Origin: Dinoroseobacter sp049801095
GTDB taxonomy: Bacteria; Pseudomonadota; Alphaproteobacteria; Rhodobacterales; Rhodobacteraceae
Reading direction: 5' to 3'
Length of the DNA: 64,000 nucleotides
Assembly (NCBI RefSeq): GCF_049801095.1
Contig: NZ_JBNAGH010000009.1
Span: 31,777-95,776, forward strand
The position numbers and the translations under genes are program-made. Below the pieces are notes generated by a model. That model worked only from the letters and a program-made list of their open reading frames with translations, was not told the DNA's origin and ran no database searches. Positions 42,213 to 52,163 of this stretch are shown piece by piece (positions within the stretch are counted from its first letter, which is position 1; each line of letters starts with the position of its first letter).

Positions 42213-42658
42213 TGGTTGCCCAAACCGGTTCCTGCCTCTGCGGCGCGGTGCGCTACCGCCTTGCCGAGCCCCCGAAGGGCCTTGGCGCCTGCCATTGCGG
42301 CATGTGCCGGAAATTCTCGGGCGGGATCGAGCTGGGCATCGAAGTGCCCGCCGGCGGGGTCGTTTTCGAGACTGATGAAACCTTGCGGACCTACACCTCC
42401 TCCGATTGGGCGGAGCGTGGGTTCTGCGCCACCTGCGGCAGCTCGCTTTACTGGCGCCTGACCGCCCCCGGACCGATGCACGGCCTCTATGCCGTTGCGG
42501 CGGGCACGCTCGACAGCCTCGACGGGCTGGAGCTGACCCAGGAGGTCTATATCGATCACAAACCGGCGGGCTATGCCCTGACCGGAGACCACACGCGCCT
42601 GACCGAAGCCGATATCATGGCCATGGTCGCGGCCGCCCAAGAAGGAGAGACGCCATGA
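42212..42658 (+). CDS. GFA family zinc-binding protein
   Basis: 148 residues of the glutathione-dependent formaldehyde-activating-enzyme fold: GSCLCGAVRYRL, ACHCGMCRKFSGG and FCATCGSSLYWRL supply the zinc-binding cysteines. Family members bind a structural zinc and some act on thiol-bound formaldehyde. It overlaps both neighbours (exported gene before, gltB after) and is thus co-translated with glt genes. The substrate here is unknown. Confidence 0.85.
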   Translation: MVAQTGSCLCGAVRYRLAEPPKGLGACHCGMCRKFSGGIELGIEVPAGGVVFETDETLRTYTSSDWAERGFCATCGSSLYWRLTAPGPMHGLYAVAAGTLDSLDGLELTQEVYIDHKPAGYALTGDHTRLTEADIMAMVAAAQEGETP

Positions 42659-45600
42659 CGAAGTATGACGCAGAGTGGGCCGCCGCCGAAGAAGCGAAGC
42701 GCGCCTGGATGGCCGAGCATGGCCTCTATTCCGAGGAAGAAGAGCATTCCTCCTGCGGTGTGGGCCTTGTGGTCAGCGTCAAGGGCGAGAAGTCCCGCTC
42801 CGTTGTCGAGGCGGGGATCACCGCGCTGAAGGCGATCTGGCACCGCGGTGCTGTGGATGCGGATGGCAAGACCGGCGACGGTGCGGGCATCCATGTGCAG
42901 ATCCCGGTCGAGTTCTTCTATGATCAGGTCCGTCACACGGGCCACGAGCCCGAGATGGATCAGCTGATGGCCGTGGGGCAGGTTTTTCTGCCGCGCACGG
43001 ATCACGGCGCCCAGGAAACCTGCCGGACGATCGTGGAGTCCGAAGTGCTCCGCCTCGGCTACAGCATCTATGGCTGGCGCCACGTGCCGGTGGATGTCTC
43101 CTGTCTCGGCGAGAAGGCCAACGCGACCCGTCCCGAGATCGAGCAGATCATCATCTCGAACTCCAAGGGCGTGGATGAGGAAACCTTCGAGCGCGAGCTC
43201 TATGTCATCCGCCGCCGGATCGAGAAGGCCGCTGCCGCAGCCCAGGTGGCCGGGCTCTATATCTGTTCTCTCTCCTGCCGGTCGATCATCTACAAGGGCA
43301 TGATGCTGGCCGAGCAGGTCGCCGAGTTCTATCCGGACCTGCAGGACGAGCGCTTCGTGTCGGCCTTCGCGATCTACCATCAGCGTTACTCGACCAACAC
43401 CTTCCCGCAATGGTGGCTGGCCCAGCCCTTCCGCATGCTGGCCCATAACGGCGAGATCAACACGCTGAAGGGCAACACCAACTGGATGAAGAGCCATGAG
43501 ATCCGCATGGCCTCGGGGACCTTTGGCGAGCTGGCCGAGGACATCAAGCCGATCATCCCGGGCGGCTCGTCGGACAGTGCCGCGCTGGACGCGGTGTTCG
43601 AAGTGCTCGTGCGTTCGGGCCGGAACGCGCCCATGGCCAAGACCCTGCTGGTGCCGGAGAGCTGGTCCAAGCAGGCGGTGGAGCTGCCGCAGGCCTGGCG
43701 GGACATGTATTCCTACTGCAACTCTGTGATGGAGCCCTGGGACGGTCCCGCAGCCCTGGCCATGACCGATGGCCGCTGGGTCTGCGCCGGTCTCGACCGG
43801 AACGGCCTGCGCCCCATGCGCTATGTGGTGACCGGCGACGGTCTGCTGATCGCGGGCTCCGAAGCAGGCATGGTCCCTGTGAACGAGCATGGCGTCGTCG
43901 AGAAGGGCGCGCTGGGTCCGGGGCAGCTGCTGGCCGTGGATATGGCCGAAGGCACGCTCTTCCACGACACCGAGATCAAGGACAAGCTCGCGGCCTCCCA
44001 GCCCTTTGGCGAGTGGGTCGGCAAGATCACCGATATGGATGCCGAGCTCGAAGGCGTGACCGAAACCGCGCTCTATGAGGGCGGCGAGCTGCGCAAGCGC
44101 CAGATCGCGGCGGGCTACTCGATCGAAGAGATCGAGCAGATCCTCGTGCCCATGGCCGAGGACGGCAAGGAAACCCTGGCCTCCATGGGCGATGACACGC
44201 CGCCCGCGGTGCTCTCGGGCAAGTACCGCCCGCTGAGCCATTTCTTCCGCCAGAATTTCAGCCAGGTGACCAACCCGCCGATCGACAGTCTGCGCGAATA
44301 CCGGGTCATGAGCCTCAAGACGCGCTTCGGCAACCTCAAGAACGTGCTGGACGAGACCTCGGAACAGACCGAGATCCTCGTGCTGGAGAGCCCCTTCGTC
44401 GGCAACGCCCAGTTCGAGCGTCTGATCGCCCAGTTCGGCGATGCGGTCTGCTATATCGACTGTACCTTCCCGGCCGGTAGTGGCGCAGGCACCCTCAAGA
44501 AGGAACTTGGGCGGATCCGCGATGAGGCCGAGGACGCCGTGCGTTCGGGTGCGGCCCATATCGTGCTCAGCGATAGGGCCCAGTCCGAGGGCCGTGTGGC
44601 CATGCCGATGATCCTCGCGACCAGCGCCATCCATTCATGGCTGACCCGCAAGGGCCTGCGGACCTTCTGCTCGCTCAACGTGCGCGCGGCGGAATGCGTC
44701 GATCCGCATTACTTTGCGGTGCTGATCGGCTGTGGTGCGACCACGGTGAACGCCTATCTCGCCGAGGACAGCCTCGCGGACCGGATCCGGCGCGGGCTCT
44801 TGGATTGCACCCTGACCGAGGCCGTGCGGCGCTATCGCGATGCCATCGATCAGGGCCTCTTGAAGATCATGGCGAAGATGGGGATCTCGGTGATCTCTTC
44901 CTATCGCGGGGGTCTGAACTTCGAGGCCGTGGGTCTCAGCCGTGCCATGGTGGCCGAGTATTTCCCGGGCATGACCAGCCGGATCTCGGGGATCGGGACC
45001 TCCGGTATCCAGACCAAGCTCGAAGAGGTCCATGCCAAGGGCTGGTGCGGAGGGCAGGACGTGCTGCCCATTGGTGGCTTCTACAAGGCGCGCCGCTCGG
45101 GCGAGAAGCACGCCTGGGAAGCCCAGACCATGCACCTGTTGCAGGCGGCCTGTAACCGGTCGTCCTATGAGCTGTGGAAGCAGTTCTCCAAGGCGATGCA
45201 GTCGAACCCGCCGATCCATTTGCGGGACCTTCTGGCGATCACGCCCATGGGCCAGCCGGTGCCGATCGAGGAGGTCGAGAGCGTCACCTCGATCCGCAAG
45301 CGCTTCGTCACGCCGGGCATGTCGCTGGGCGCGCTGAGCCCCGAGGCGCACAAGACCCTGAACGTTGCCATGAACCGCATCGGCGCGCGCTCGGATAGTG
45401 GCGAGGGCGGTGAGGATCCGGCGCATTTCGTCCCCGAACCGAACGGGGACAACCCGTCGGCCAAGATCAAGCAGGTGGCCTCGGGCCGCTTCGGTGTGAC
45501 CGCCGAGTACCTGAACCATTGCGAAGAGCTGGAGATCAAGGTCGCCCAGGGCGCCAAGCCCGGGGAGGGGGGCCAGCTGCCGGGGATGAAGGTCACGGAC

Positions 45601-47193
45601 CTGATCGCGCGGCTGCGGCACTCGACCAAGGGCGTGACGCTGATCTCGCCCCCGCCGCACCACGATATCTATTCGATCGAGGATCTGGCCCAGCTGATCT
45701 ATGACCTCAAGCAGATCAACCCGCGCTGCAAGGTGACCGTGAAACTGGTGGCCTCCTCGGGCGTGGGCACGATTGCCGCCGGTGTGGCCAAGGCCAAGGC
45801 GGATGTGATCCTTGTCTCTGGCCATAATGGCGGGACGGGCGCGTCGCCCGCGACCTCGATCAAATATGCGGGTCTGCCGTGGGAGATGGGTCTGACCGAG
45901 GCGCATCAGGTGCTCGCCATGAACAACCTGCGCGACCGGGTGACCCTGCGGACCGATGGCGGTCTGCGCACGGGCCGTGACATTGTTCTGGCCGCCCTGA
46001 TGGGGGCCGAGGAATACGGGATCGGGACCGCCGCGCTGATCGCGATGGGCTGCATCATGGTGCGCCAGTGCCAGTCCAACACCTGCCCGGTGGGGGTCTG
46101 TACCCAGAACGAAGAGCTGCGCGAGAAGTTCACCGGCAATGCGGACAAGGTCGTCAACCTGATCACCTTCTACGCTCAGGAAGTGCGCGAAGTCCTCGCC
46201 AGCATCGGGGCGCGCAGCCTCGATGAGGTGATCGGGCGTGCGGATCTGCTAAAGCAGGTCAGCCGCGGCTCGGCGCATCTGGATGATCTGGATCTCAACC
46301 CGCTCCTGATCACCGTCGATGGCGCGCAGAACATCGTCTATGACCGCAACAAGCCGCGCAACGCGGTGCCGGATACGCTGGATGCGCAGATCGTCTCGGA
46401 CGCGGCGCGTTTCCTGCAGGAAGGCGAGAAGATGCAGCTGTCCTATGCGGTGCAGAACACGTTGCGGACCATCGGGACGCGGACCTCGAGCCATATCGTC
46501 ACCAATTTCGGCATGCGCAACGCGCTGCAGCCGGATCACTTGACGGTGAAGCTCGAAGGCTCTGCCGGTCAGTCGCTGGGCGCCTTCGCGGCCCCGGGCC
46601 TCAAGCTCGAAGTGTCGGGCGATGCCAATGACTATGTGGGCAAGGGCCTCTCCGGTGGCACGGTTGTCGTCAAGCCGGTGCTGGGCTCGCCGCTGAATGC
46701 GAGCGAGAACACGATCATCGGCAACACGGTGCTCTATGGCGCGACCGATGGTTACCTCTTTGCCGCCGGACGCGCGGGCGAGCGTTTCGCTGTGCGGAAC
46801 TCGGGCGCGTCGGTAGTGATCGAGGGCTGCGGCTCCAACGGGTGTGAGTACATGACCGGCGGTGTCGCGGTGATCCTCGGCGAGATCGGCGCCAATTTCG
46901 GCGCCGGGATGACCGGCGGGATGGCTTACCTCTATGATCCCGAGGGCAAGGCGCCCGACATGATGAACATGGAGACCCTGGTGCGCTGCCCGGTGACCAT
47001 GGAGCATTGGGAGGCCCAGCTGAAAGGCCTGATCGAGCGTCATCTGGCGGAAACCGGCAGCCGCAAGGCCGCCGATATCCTCCAGCATTGGGACATCGAG
47101 AAGGACCATTTCCTGCAGGTCTGCCCGAAAGAGATGCTGGTCCATATCCCGGTGCCCCTCGGCATCGAGGAGAGTGCCATCCCCGCCGAGTAA
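42655..47193 (+). CDS. gltB: Glutamate synthase, large subunit
   Basis: 1512 residues from the ATG at 42655, with GAAGGAGA upstream. A propeptide of 33 residues precedes Cys34 (HSSCGVGLV), the glutaminase nucleophile after cleavage. The central and FMN domains follow (for example LVSGHNGGTGASPATSIKYA), then the 3Fe-4S cluster cysteines in RQCQSNTCPVGVCTQ and the C-terminal beta-helix. With GltD it makes glutamate from glutamine and 2-oxoglutarate using NADPH. It overlaps the GFA gene by 4 bases and ends before a strong terminator. Confidence 0.97.
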   Translation: MTKYDAEWAAAEEAKRAWMAEHGLYSEEEEHSSCGVGLVVSVKGEKSRSVVEAGITALKAIWHRGAVDADGKTGDGAGIHVQIPVEFFYDQVRHTGHEPEMDQLMAVGQVFLPRTDHGAQETCRTIVESEVLRLGYSIYGWRHVPVDVSCLGEKANATRPEIEQIIISNSKGVDEETFERELYVIRRRIEKAAAAAQVAGLYICSLSCRSIIYKGMMLAEQVAEFYPDLQDERFVSAFAIYHQRYSTNTFPQWWLAQPFRMLAHNGEINTLKGNTNWMKSHEIRMASGTFGELAEDIKPIIPGGSSDSAALDAVFEVLVRSGRNAPMAKTLLVPESWSKQAVELPQAWRDMYSYCNSVMEPWDGPAALAMTDGRWVCAGLDRNGLRPMRYVVTGDGLLIAGSEAGMVPVNEHGVVEKGALGPGQLLAVDMAEGTLFHDTEIKDKLAASQPFGEWVGKITDMDAELEGVTETALYEGGELRKRQIAAGYSIEEIEQILVPMAEDGKETLASMGDDTPPAVLSGKYRPLSHFFRQNFSQVTNPPIDSLREYRVMSLKTRFGNLKNVLDETSEQTEILVLESPFVGNAQFERLIAQFGDAVCYIDCTFPAGSGAGTLKKELGRIRDEAEDAVRSGAAHIVLSDRAQSEGRVAMPMILATSAIHSWLTRKGLRTFCSLNVRAAECVDPHYFAVLIGCGATTVNAYLAEDSLADRIRRGLLDCTLTEAVRRYRDAIDQGLLKIMAKMGISVISSYRGGLNFEAVGLSRAMVAEYFPGMTSRISGIGTSGIQTKLEEVHAKGWCGGQDVLPIGGFYKARRSGEKHAWEAQTMHLLQAACNRSSYELWKQFSKAMQSNPPIHLRDLLAITPMGQPVPIEEVESVTSIRKRFVTPGMSLGALSPEAHKTLNVAMNRIGARSDSGEGGEDPAHFVPEPNGDNPSAKIKQVASGRFGVTAEYLNHCEELEIKVAQGAKPGEGGQLPGMKVTDLIARLRHSTKGVTLISPPPHHDIYSIEDLAQLIYDLKQINPRCKVTVKLVASSGVGTIAAGVAKAKADVILVSGHNGGTGASPATSIKYAGLPWEMGLTEAHQVLAMNNLRDRVTLRTDGGLRTGRDIVLAALMGAEEYGIGTAALIAMGCIMVRQCQSNTCPVGVCTQNEELREKFTGNADKVVNLITFYAQEVREVLASIGARSLDEVIGRADLLKQVSRGSAHLDDLDLNPLLITVDGAQNIVYDRNKPRNAVPDTLDAQIVSDAARFLQEGEKMQLSYAVQNTLRTIGTRTSSHIVTNFGMRNALQPDHLTVKLEGSAGQSLGAFAAPGLKLEVSGDANDYVGKGLSGGTVVVKPVLGSPLNASENTIIGNTVLYGATDGYLFAAGRAGERFAVRNSGASVVIEGCGSNGCEYMTGGVAVILGEIGANFGAGMTGGMAYLYDPEGKAPDMMNMETLVRCPVTMEHWEAQLKGLIERHLAETGSRKAADILQHWDIEKDHFLQVCPKEMLVHIPVPLGIEESAIPAE

Positions 47194-47214
47194 TCATGCG
47201 GGACCAGAAACACG

Positions 47215-47248
47215 AAACGCCGCCCCTCGGGGCGGCGTTTTCTTTTTG
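47215..47248 (+). terminator. Intrinsic terminator after gltB
   Basis: AAACGCCGCCCC and GGGGCGGCGTTT pair around a 2-base loop, followed by TCTTTTT. It lies 22 bases past the stop of gltB. Confidence 0.9.
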
Positions 47249-47335
47249 CTTGTCAATACTCTGCCCGGCGCACGCTAACGTTTGTCTGACGGAACCAAAG
47301 CGATACCCTCCTGACTGGAACGGACGGAGGATCCT

Positions 47336-49387
47336 TTGAAACGCGCTCTATTTGACGACCTTTTTTCCAAGGCGCTGGTATTGACGGCCCTTGCCCTTGC
47401 GGTGCCGCTGCATCTCGGCCAACCAGCCAATGCTCAAGACGTCACGATTCAGCAACCTTTGGCCCTGAACACGGGGGCAAACTGGGACATCACCAGCATC
47501 CCGGTCTGCTATGTTTTCGACAGCACAAATACGGCGACCAGCACGCGCGCCTTCCGCAACAATGTCCAACGCGTCCTGGCTGAAACCTGGGCGCGCCACT
47601 CGCGGCTGGCCTTTTCCGATGTGGGGGCATGTGTGGAGAGCCGCCAAGGTGTGCGTGTCAAATTCACCACCGACACGTCCTCGGCCTTGCCGGGGATGTT
47701 CGAGGGCCGCAAAGGCTATACCAGCCTCAATCTCAACGCGTCTGACGGCACGGTTGTGCACGAGTTCGGCCATGTGTTGAACTTCAGCCATTCTCAGGCG
47801 CGGCAGGACAACCCGAATTGGTGTGTCACCGATCTTGGCAATAGCGACCCGATCCACCCGACCAGTGAATTGACCCGGTATGACCCGGATTCGATCATGA
47901 ATTACTGCCGGACACAGGATTACCGCATCGGGCATCTGAGCCCGCTGGATATCCAGGCCGTGCAGCAGGTCTATGGTGTCAATGCCTCGCTGTCCCTTGG
48001 GGCCAACGAGGCGGGCGATTTCTTCGGCTATGGGCTCGCGGCGGGCAATTTTGACGGCGATGGTTTTGCGGATGTGGTCGTTGGCGCACCGCTGGAAGAG
48101 TTCCGGGGCCAACGCCTTGCAGGAGCGGGCTTTGCCTATCGCGGGAATGCGGTGGGGGCCCTGCGTCCCACGCAGTTATTGACCCAGGACGGGATGGGAA
48201 ACACAGAGCCCGAAGATCGCTTGGGGTGGCTGGTCAAGATGGGAGATCTGGACGGGGACGGCATCGACGAGGTCTTTCTGTCCGCGCCGTTTGAAAAGCC
48301 CGGATCCGATCCACAGGCGCGCGGTGCACTTTTCGCCTATAAGTGGGACGGCGCGGCGCTGGCGCCATTGGCGACCTTCTCTCCGAGCGCGGCGTCTGGG
48401 CTGCGATTTGCAGGGCTGATCGATTTCCTGGTCGCGGATGTCTCGGGCGATGGGCGCGCCGAAGTCTTTCTCAATGCTCAGACCCCCGCCGGGGTGCAGC
48501 GTGTGCTGCCTGTCTACTGGGATGCGAGAAACCGACGCTTTGTCGAACAGCGTGCCTTTATCACCAACGGCGCTACGACAATGGCCGCGGCGGATCTGAC
48601 CTCCTCGCCCGGCTTGGAGCTGGTGATTGGGTACGGCGGAGGCGAGCGTCCGGGGACGCCGAAGAAATCGGGTCACGTTCAGGTCCTGGAGTTTCCCGCA
48701 GCCTCGGATGGAACGCCCGGGATCGCCCCCAATATCGTCGCGGATATCTCCCAGAGAAATGGCGCAAGCCCGGAGGCCGGTGATCGCTTCGGCGACTCCG
48801 TCACCACGGGCGATTTCAACGGCGATGGCTTGATGGACATTGCCATCGGCACACCCTCCGAAGCCATCGACAGCAGCCAGGCGGCTGGGCTGGTCAGTGT
48901 CCTCTATAACTCAACCCGCTCACCGACCTCGCCTCTGACATTCGCGCCGCAGCAACATTTTGACCAGAACGATCTTGGTTTGGGCGGCGCCGAGGCCGGT
49001 GACCGATTTGGGAATGCGGTTGTCGCGGGTGACTTCAACGGAGACGGTTTCGCCGACCTCGCCATCGGCCTTCCGGGGGAGCAAGCCAGTCGCCTGGTAA
49101 CGCGCCCGGGATACATACAGATCGCTTATGGGTCCTTCGATGGCATTGGCAACACCATTCGGGGCACGACAATGGTGAGCCAGGCGCCCCTCTCAGAAAA
49201 CACGGACGGAGATCAGTTCGGAGCCCGATTTGTCGCGATTGATCTGGATGCAGATGGGGCCGATGAATTGGTTGTCGGAGCGCCGAACAATGACGCGCGA
49301 AACGGCACGCGGGCCGGCAATGTCATGATCTTCAAGGCTCCGGTGCCACAGATGGAAGGTTGGTATTCCATCGATCAGGCGCGCTAG
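47336..49387 (+). CDS. Metzincin-type metalloprotease with FG-GAP repeats
   Basis: 683 residues from a TTG with GGAGG five bases upstream. A signal peptide (ALVLTALALAVPLHLGQPANA) is followed by a zinc protease domain: HEFGHVLNFSH gives the HExxHxxxxxH site and SIMNYC the Met-turn, about residues 140-195. From about 210 the protein is a beta-propeller of FG-GAP repeats with calcium loops (NFDGDGFADVVVGAP, DFNGDGLMDIAIG, DFNGDGFADLAIG). The combination suggests a secreted enzyme that binds surfaces or polymers. It stands alone, after the gltB terminator. Confidence 0.85.
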   Translation: MKRALFDDLFSKALVLTALALAVPLHLGQPANAQDVTIQQPLALNTGANWDITSIPVCYVFDSTNTATSTRAFRNNVQRVLAETWARHSRLAFSDVGACVESRQGVRVKFTTDTSSALPGMFEGRKGYTSLNLNASDGTVVHEFGHVLNFSHSQARQDNPNWCVTDLGNSDPIHPTSELTRYDPDSIMNYCRTQDYRIGHLSPLDIQAVQQVYGVNASLSLGANEAGDFFGYGLAAGNFDGDGFADVVVGAPLEEFRGQRLAGAGFAYRGNAVGALRPTQLLTQDGMGNTEPEDRLGWLVKMGDLDGDGIDEVFLSAPFEKPGSDPQARGALFAYKWDGAALAPLATFSPSAASGLRFAGLIDFLVADVSGDGRAEVFLNAQTPAGVQRVLPVYWDARNRRFVEQRAFITNGATTMAAADLTSSPGLELVIGYGGGERPGTPKKSGHVQVLEFPAASDGTPGIAPNIVADISQRNGASPEAGDRFGDSVTTGDFNGDGLMDIAIGTPSEAIDSSQAAGLVSVLYNSTRSPTSPLTFAPQQHFDQNDLGLGGAEAGDRFGNAVVAGDFNGDGFADLAIGLPGEQASRLVTRPGYIQIAYGSFDGIGNTIRGTTMVSQAPLSENTDGDQFGARFVAIDLDADGADELVVGAPNNDARNGTRAGNVMIFKAPVPQMEGWYSIDQAR

Positions 49388-49502
49388 GGCACTGGGTGGC
49401 GCTTCAGGGCGAGGGCACCGATGCATCGCCCGTTCCGATGACGAGGCGATGGAGGAGGGGGCGACGCCCGCCCTTTCCGACATGCAGGTTTTGGATGCGG
49501 GT

Positions 49503-50354
49503 CTAGAGACGTCCGGGGATGCTGTCGCGCCAGCCGGTTTCGCCATCCCAAGCCTCGATCAGGGCGATGGCGTCCTCGGCGGTGTCGACCATGCGGAAGA
49601 GGTCGAGATCCTCATCCGAGATCGTGCCTGCCTCGGCGAGGGCGTCCCAGTTGATGATCTCGCGCCAGAATTCCGAACCGAAGAGCAGGAAGGGCACCCG
49701 CGCCATGCGGCCGGTCTGGATCAGGGTGAGCGATTCAAAGAGCTCGTCCAGCGTTCCGAACCCGCCGGGGAAGACCGCGATCGCCTTGGCGCGCATCAGG
49801 AAATGCATCTTGCGGACGGCGAAATAGTGGAAGTTGAAGCACAGATCCGGCGTCACGTACTCGTTCGGCGCCTGTTCATGGGGGAGCACAATGCTCAGCC
49901 CGATCGAGGCCCCGCCCGCCTCATGGGCGCCGAGATTGCCAGCCTCCATCACGCCGGGGCCGCCGCCGGTGACGATCACGTCCTCGCGGCCATAACTCTC
50001 CATGCTCTTCTGGGTCATGGCATAGGCAAACTTGCGGGCCTCCTCGTAAAAGCCCGAGAGATCGGCGAGGGTCTGGGTCCGCGCGGTTGCCTTCTCGGCG
50101 GGCGACGGGATGCGCGCGCCGCCGAACATCACGATCGTGCTCTCGACCCCGCGCTCATCCAGCACCATCTGCGGTTTCAGCAGCTCCAGCTGCAGCCGCA
50201 CCGGGCGCAGCTCTTCGCGGCACAGGAAATCCGGGTCGTCAAAGGCGAGCCGATAGGCGGGCGCCCGGGTCTGGGGCGTGTCGGGGCTGCTATCGGCGGT
50301 TTCCACGTCCTGATGGGCGTCGCGGAACGGGCCGTGCTTGTGGTCGTCTTTCAT
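49503..50354 (-). CDS. LOG family (TIGR00730-like) nucleotide-binding protein
   Basis: 283 residues from the ATG at 50354. The family motifs are VTGGGPGVMEAGNLGA and VFPGGFGTLDELFESL, with the Rossmann fold starting STIVMFGGARIP. Members are lysine-decarboxylase-like proteins; some release cytokinin-type bases from nucleotides (phosphoribohydrolase), and many are unassigned. The frame stays open upstream to 50615 but without family similarity. The stop faces the metalloprotease gene. Confidence 0.87.
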   Translation of the reverse strand: MKDDHKHGPFRDAHQDVETADSSPDTPQTRAPAYRLAFDDPDFLCREELRPVRLQLELLKPQMVLDERGVESTIVMFGGARIPSPAEKATARTQTLADLSGFYEEARKFAYAMTQKSMESYGREDVIVTGGGPGVMEAGNLGAHEAGGASIGLSIVLPHEQAPNEYVTPDLCFNFHYFAVRKMHFLMRAKAIAVFPGGFGTLDELFESLTLIQTGRMARVPFLLFGSEFWREIINWDALAEAGTISDEDLDLFRMVDTAEDAIALIEAWDGETGWRDSIPGRL

Positions 50355-50608
50355 CGGGCTGCCTGCTTCTGAACATGGGGGCGCCGGGTCTGAGGCGGCG
50401 CGGGAGGCGGGGCTGGCGCATAGCGTATCGCCCCAAACTGGCGGGTTTCTGTGAAAACGCAAGGGGATGCTGCCGGGCTGCGTCTTCGGGTCCGATCCGC
50501 TTGCGACCGGATTGTCATCTCTTCGTTGCAAAAACGTTGCGACTTCGCCGGGGATCGGGCTAAGATTTTCGCCATGGCGGCTATTCAGCCTGCCTTCGGG
50601 GGACAAGG

Positions 50609-51268
50609 GTGGCACTACGCATTACTGTGGGACGCGCGTCGCTGGAGGCTGCGCCGTTCGAAAGATTTCAGGATTATCAAGGGTTTGTGGAGAATGTGGC
50701 GCCGCGCCTCGTGCCGCCGCCTGCGCCATTGAACGTTTGGGATCAGGACACGCAAGGCTGGAAGGCGCCTGTGCCGCGCGATCCGCTGGTCTTGCGCCCG
50801 GCATTGCAGTGCATGGTCTCCGACGGGTTCGGAATGCGGGATCCGGAGGCGGAGCAGGAGATGATGGCGCGCTTCTGTCACGGGCTGCAGGTCTCCCCCA
50901 ACCGTCTGCGCGAGGCGATCGAGGTCGAGCTGCCCCCGGCTGTCTTTCCCCTGGATTTCTCGCGGGTGCTGACCGACGAGCAGAAGCGCCGCGGATCCTG
51001 GGAGATCATGGGGCAGGCTCATTTCGAGCATTTCGTGCTGCGCGGTCCTGTGGGGCGGCTCGGCGATTGGATGCTGGTCACCCTCGCCGTGGATTTCACC
51101 CTTTCGGCTCGGGCCATGGCGGCGCCCCTGCGCGCCGCGAATGTGGAGCGGGTTCCGGGGGATGTGGCGGAACGCATGTCCGAATTCCTGACCCGCCACC
51201 CGCATGGGCCGGCCAGCAACGGCGCCGCTCTGCCCGGGCAAGGCGAGCAGGCCAGCGCCCGGCGCTGA
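50609..51268 (+). CDS. Hypothetical protein before dapD
   Basis: 219 residues from a GTG, preceded by GGGGGACAAG. It reads as a soluble protein without membrane segments or known motifs (FERFQDYQGFVENVAPRLVP, EAEQEMMARFCHGLQVSPNR). It lies 64 bases before dapD in the same direction. I recognise no family. Confidence 0.5.
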   Translation: MALRITVGRASLEAAPFERFQDYQGFVENVAPRLVPPPAPLNVWDQDTQGWKAPVPRDPLVLRPALQCMVSDGFGMRDPEAEQEMMARFCHGLQVSPNRLREAIEVELPPAVFPLDFSRVLTDEQKRRGSWEIMGQAHFEHFVLRGPVGRLGDWMLVTLAVDFTLSARAMAAPLRAANVERVPGDVAERMSEFLTRHPHGPASNGAALPGQGEQASARR

Positions 51269-51332
51269 TTGCAGCGCTGCCCGGGACGGTCTATAGGCAC
51301 GCAACCTGATTTTGCACCCTCGGAGGGGACCG

Positions 51333-52160
51333 ATGTCCAACGCACAGCTCGAAACCGCGATTGAAGCCGCCTGGGAAGCCCGTGACACGATCACGCCGAA
51401 CACCACGGGTGAGACCCGCGAGGCCATCGAGGACACGCTGAATGCGCTCGACGGGGGCACGCTGCGCGTGGCCGAGAAACAGGATGATGGCAGCTGGCAT
51501 GTGAACCAATGGGCCAAGAAGGCCGTGCTGCTGGGCTTCCGCATCAAGGACATGGAACAGCAGGACGGCGGCCCCCAGGCTGGCGGCTGGTGGGACAAGG
51601 TCGACAGCAAGTTCAAGGGCTGGGGCGACAATCAGTGGAAGGCGGCTGGCTTCCGCGCCGTGCCGAACTGTGTCGTGCGTAAATCCGCCTTCATCGCGCC
51701 GGGCGTGGTGCTGATGCCGTCCTTCGTGAACCTCGGCGCCTATGTGGATGAGGGGACCATGGTGGACACCTGGGCCACGGTCGGTTCGTGCGCGCAAATC
51801 GGCAAGAACGTGCACCTCTCGGGCGGTGTGGGCATTGGCGGCGTGCTGGAGCCCATGCAGGCGGGTCCGACCATCATCGAGGACAATTGCTTCATCGGCG
51901 CGCGCTCCGAAGTGGTCGAGGGCTGCATCGTCCGCGAAGGCTCCGTGCTGGGCATGGGTGTCTTCATCGGCCAGTCTACCAAAATCGTGGACCGCGAGAC
52001 CGGCGAAGTCATGTATGGCGAGGTCCCGCCCTATTCCGTGGTCGTGGCGGGTTCCATGCCGTCGAAGAACGGCATCAACCTCTACTGCGCCGTGATCGTG
52101 AAGCGCGTCGACGAACGAACCCGCTCCAAGACCGGGATCAACGAACTGCTGCGGGACTGA
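51333..52160 (+). CDS. dapD: 2,3,4,5-tetrahydropyridine-2,6-dicarboxylate N-succinyltransferase
   Basis: 275 residues from the ATG at 51333, with GGAGGGG upstream. The left-handed beta-helix of hexapeptide repeats spans about 105-230 (GAYVDEGTMVDTWATVGSCA, VHLSGGVGIGGVLEPMQA). The enzyme adds succinate to tetrahydrodipicolinate in lysine and diaminopimelate synthesis. dapE, which removes the succinyl group later, is at 55440. Confidence 0.97.
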   Translation: MSNAQLETAIEAAWEARDTITPNTTGETREAIEDTLNALDGGTLRVAEKQDDGSWHVNQWAKKAVLLGFRIKDMEQQDGGPQAGGWWDKVDSKFKGWGDNQWKAAGFRAVPNCVVRKSAFIAPGVVLMPSFVNLGAYVDEGTMVDTWATVGSCAQIGKNVHLSGGVGIGGVLEPMQAGPTIIEDNCFIGARSEVVEGCIVREGSVLGMGVFIGQSTKIVDRETGEVMYGEVPPYSVVVAGSMPSKNGINLYCAVIVKRVDERTRSKTGINELLRD

Positions 52161-52163
52161 TCC

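Noticed and set aside
42571..44634. A 687-residue minus-strand frame opposite gltB
   Set aside because: It is a shadow of gltB with no motif; gltB is certain.
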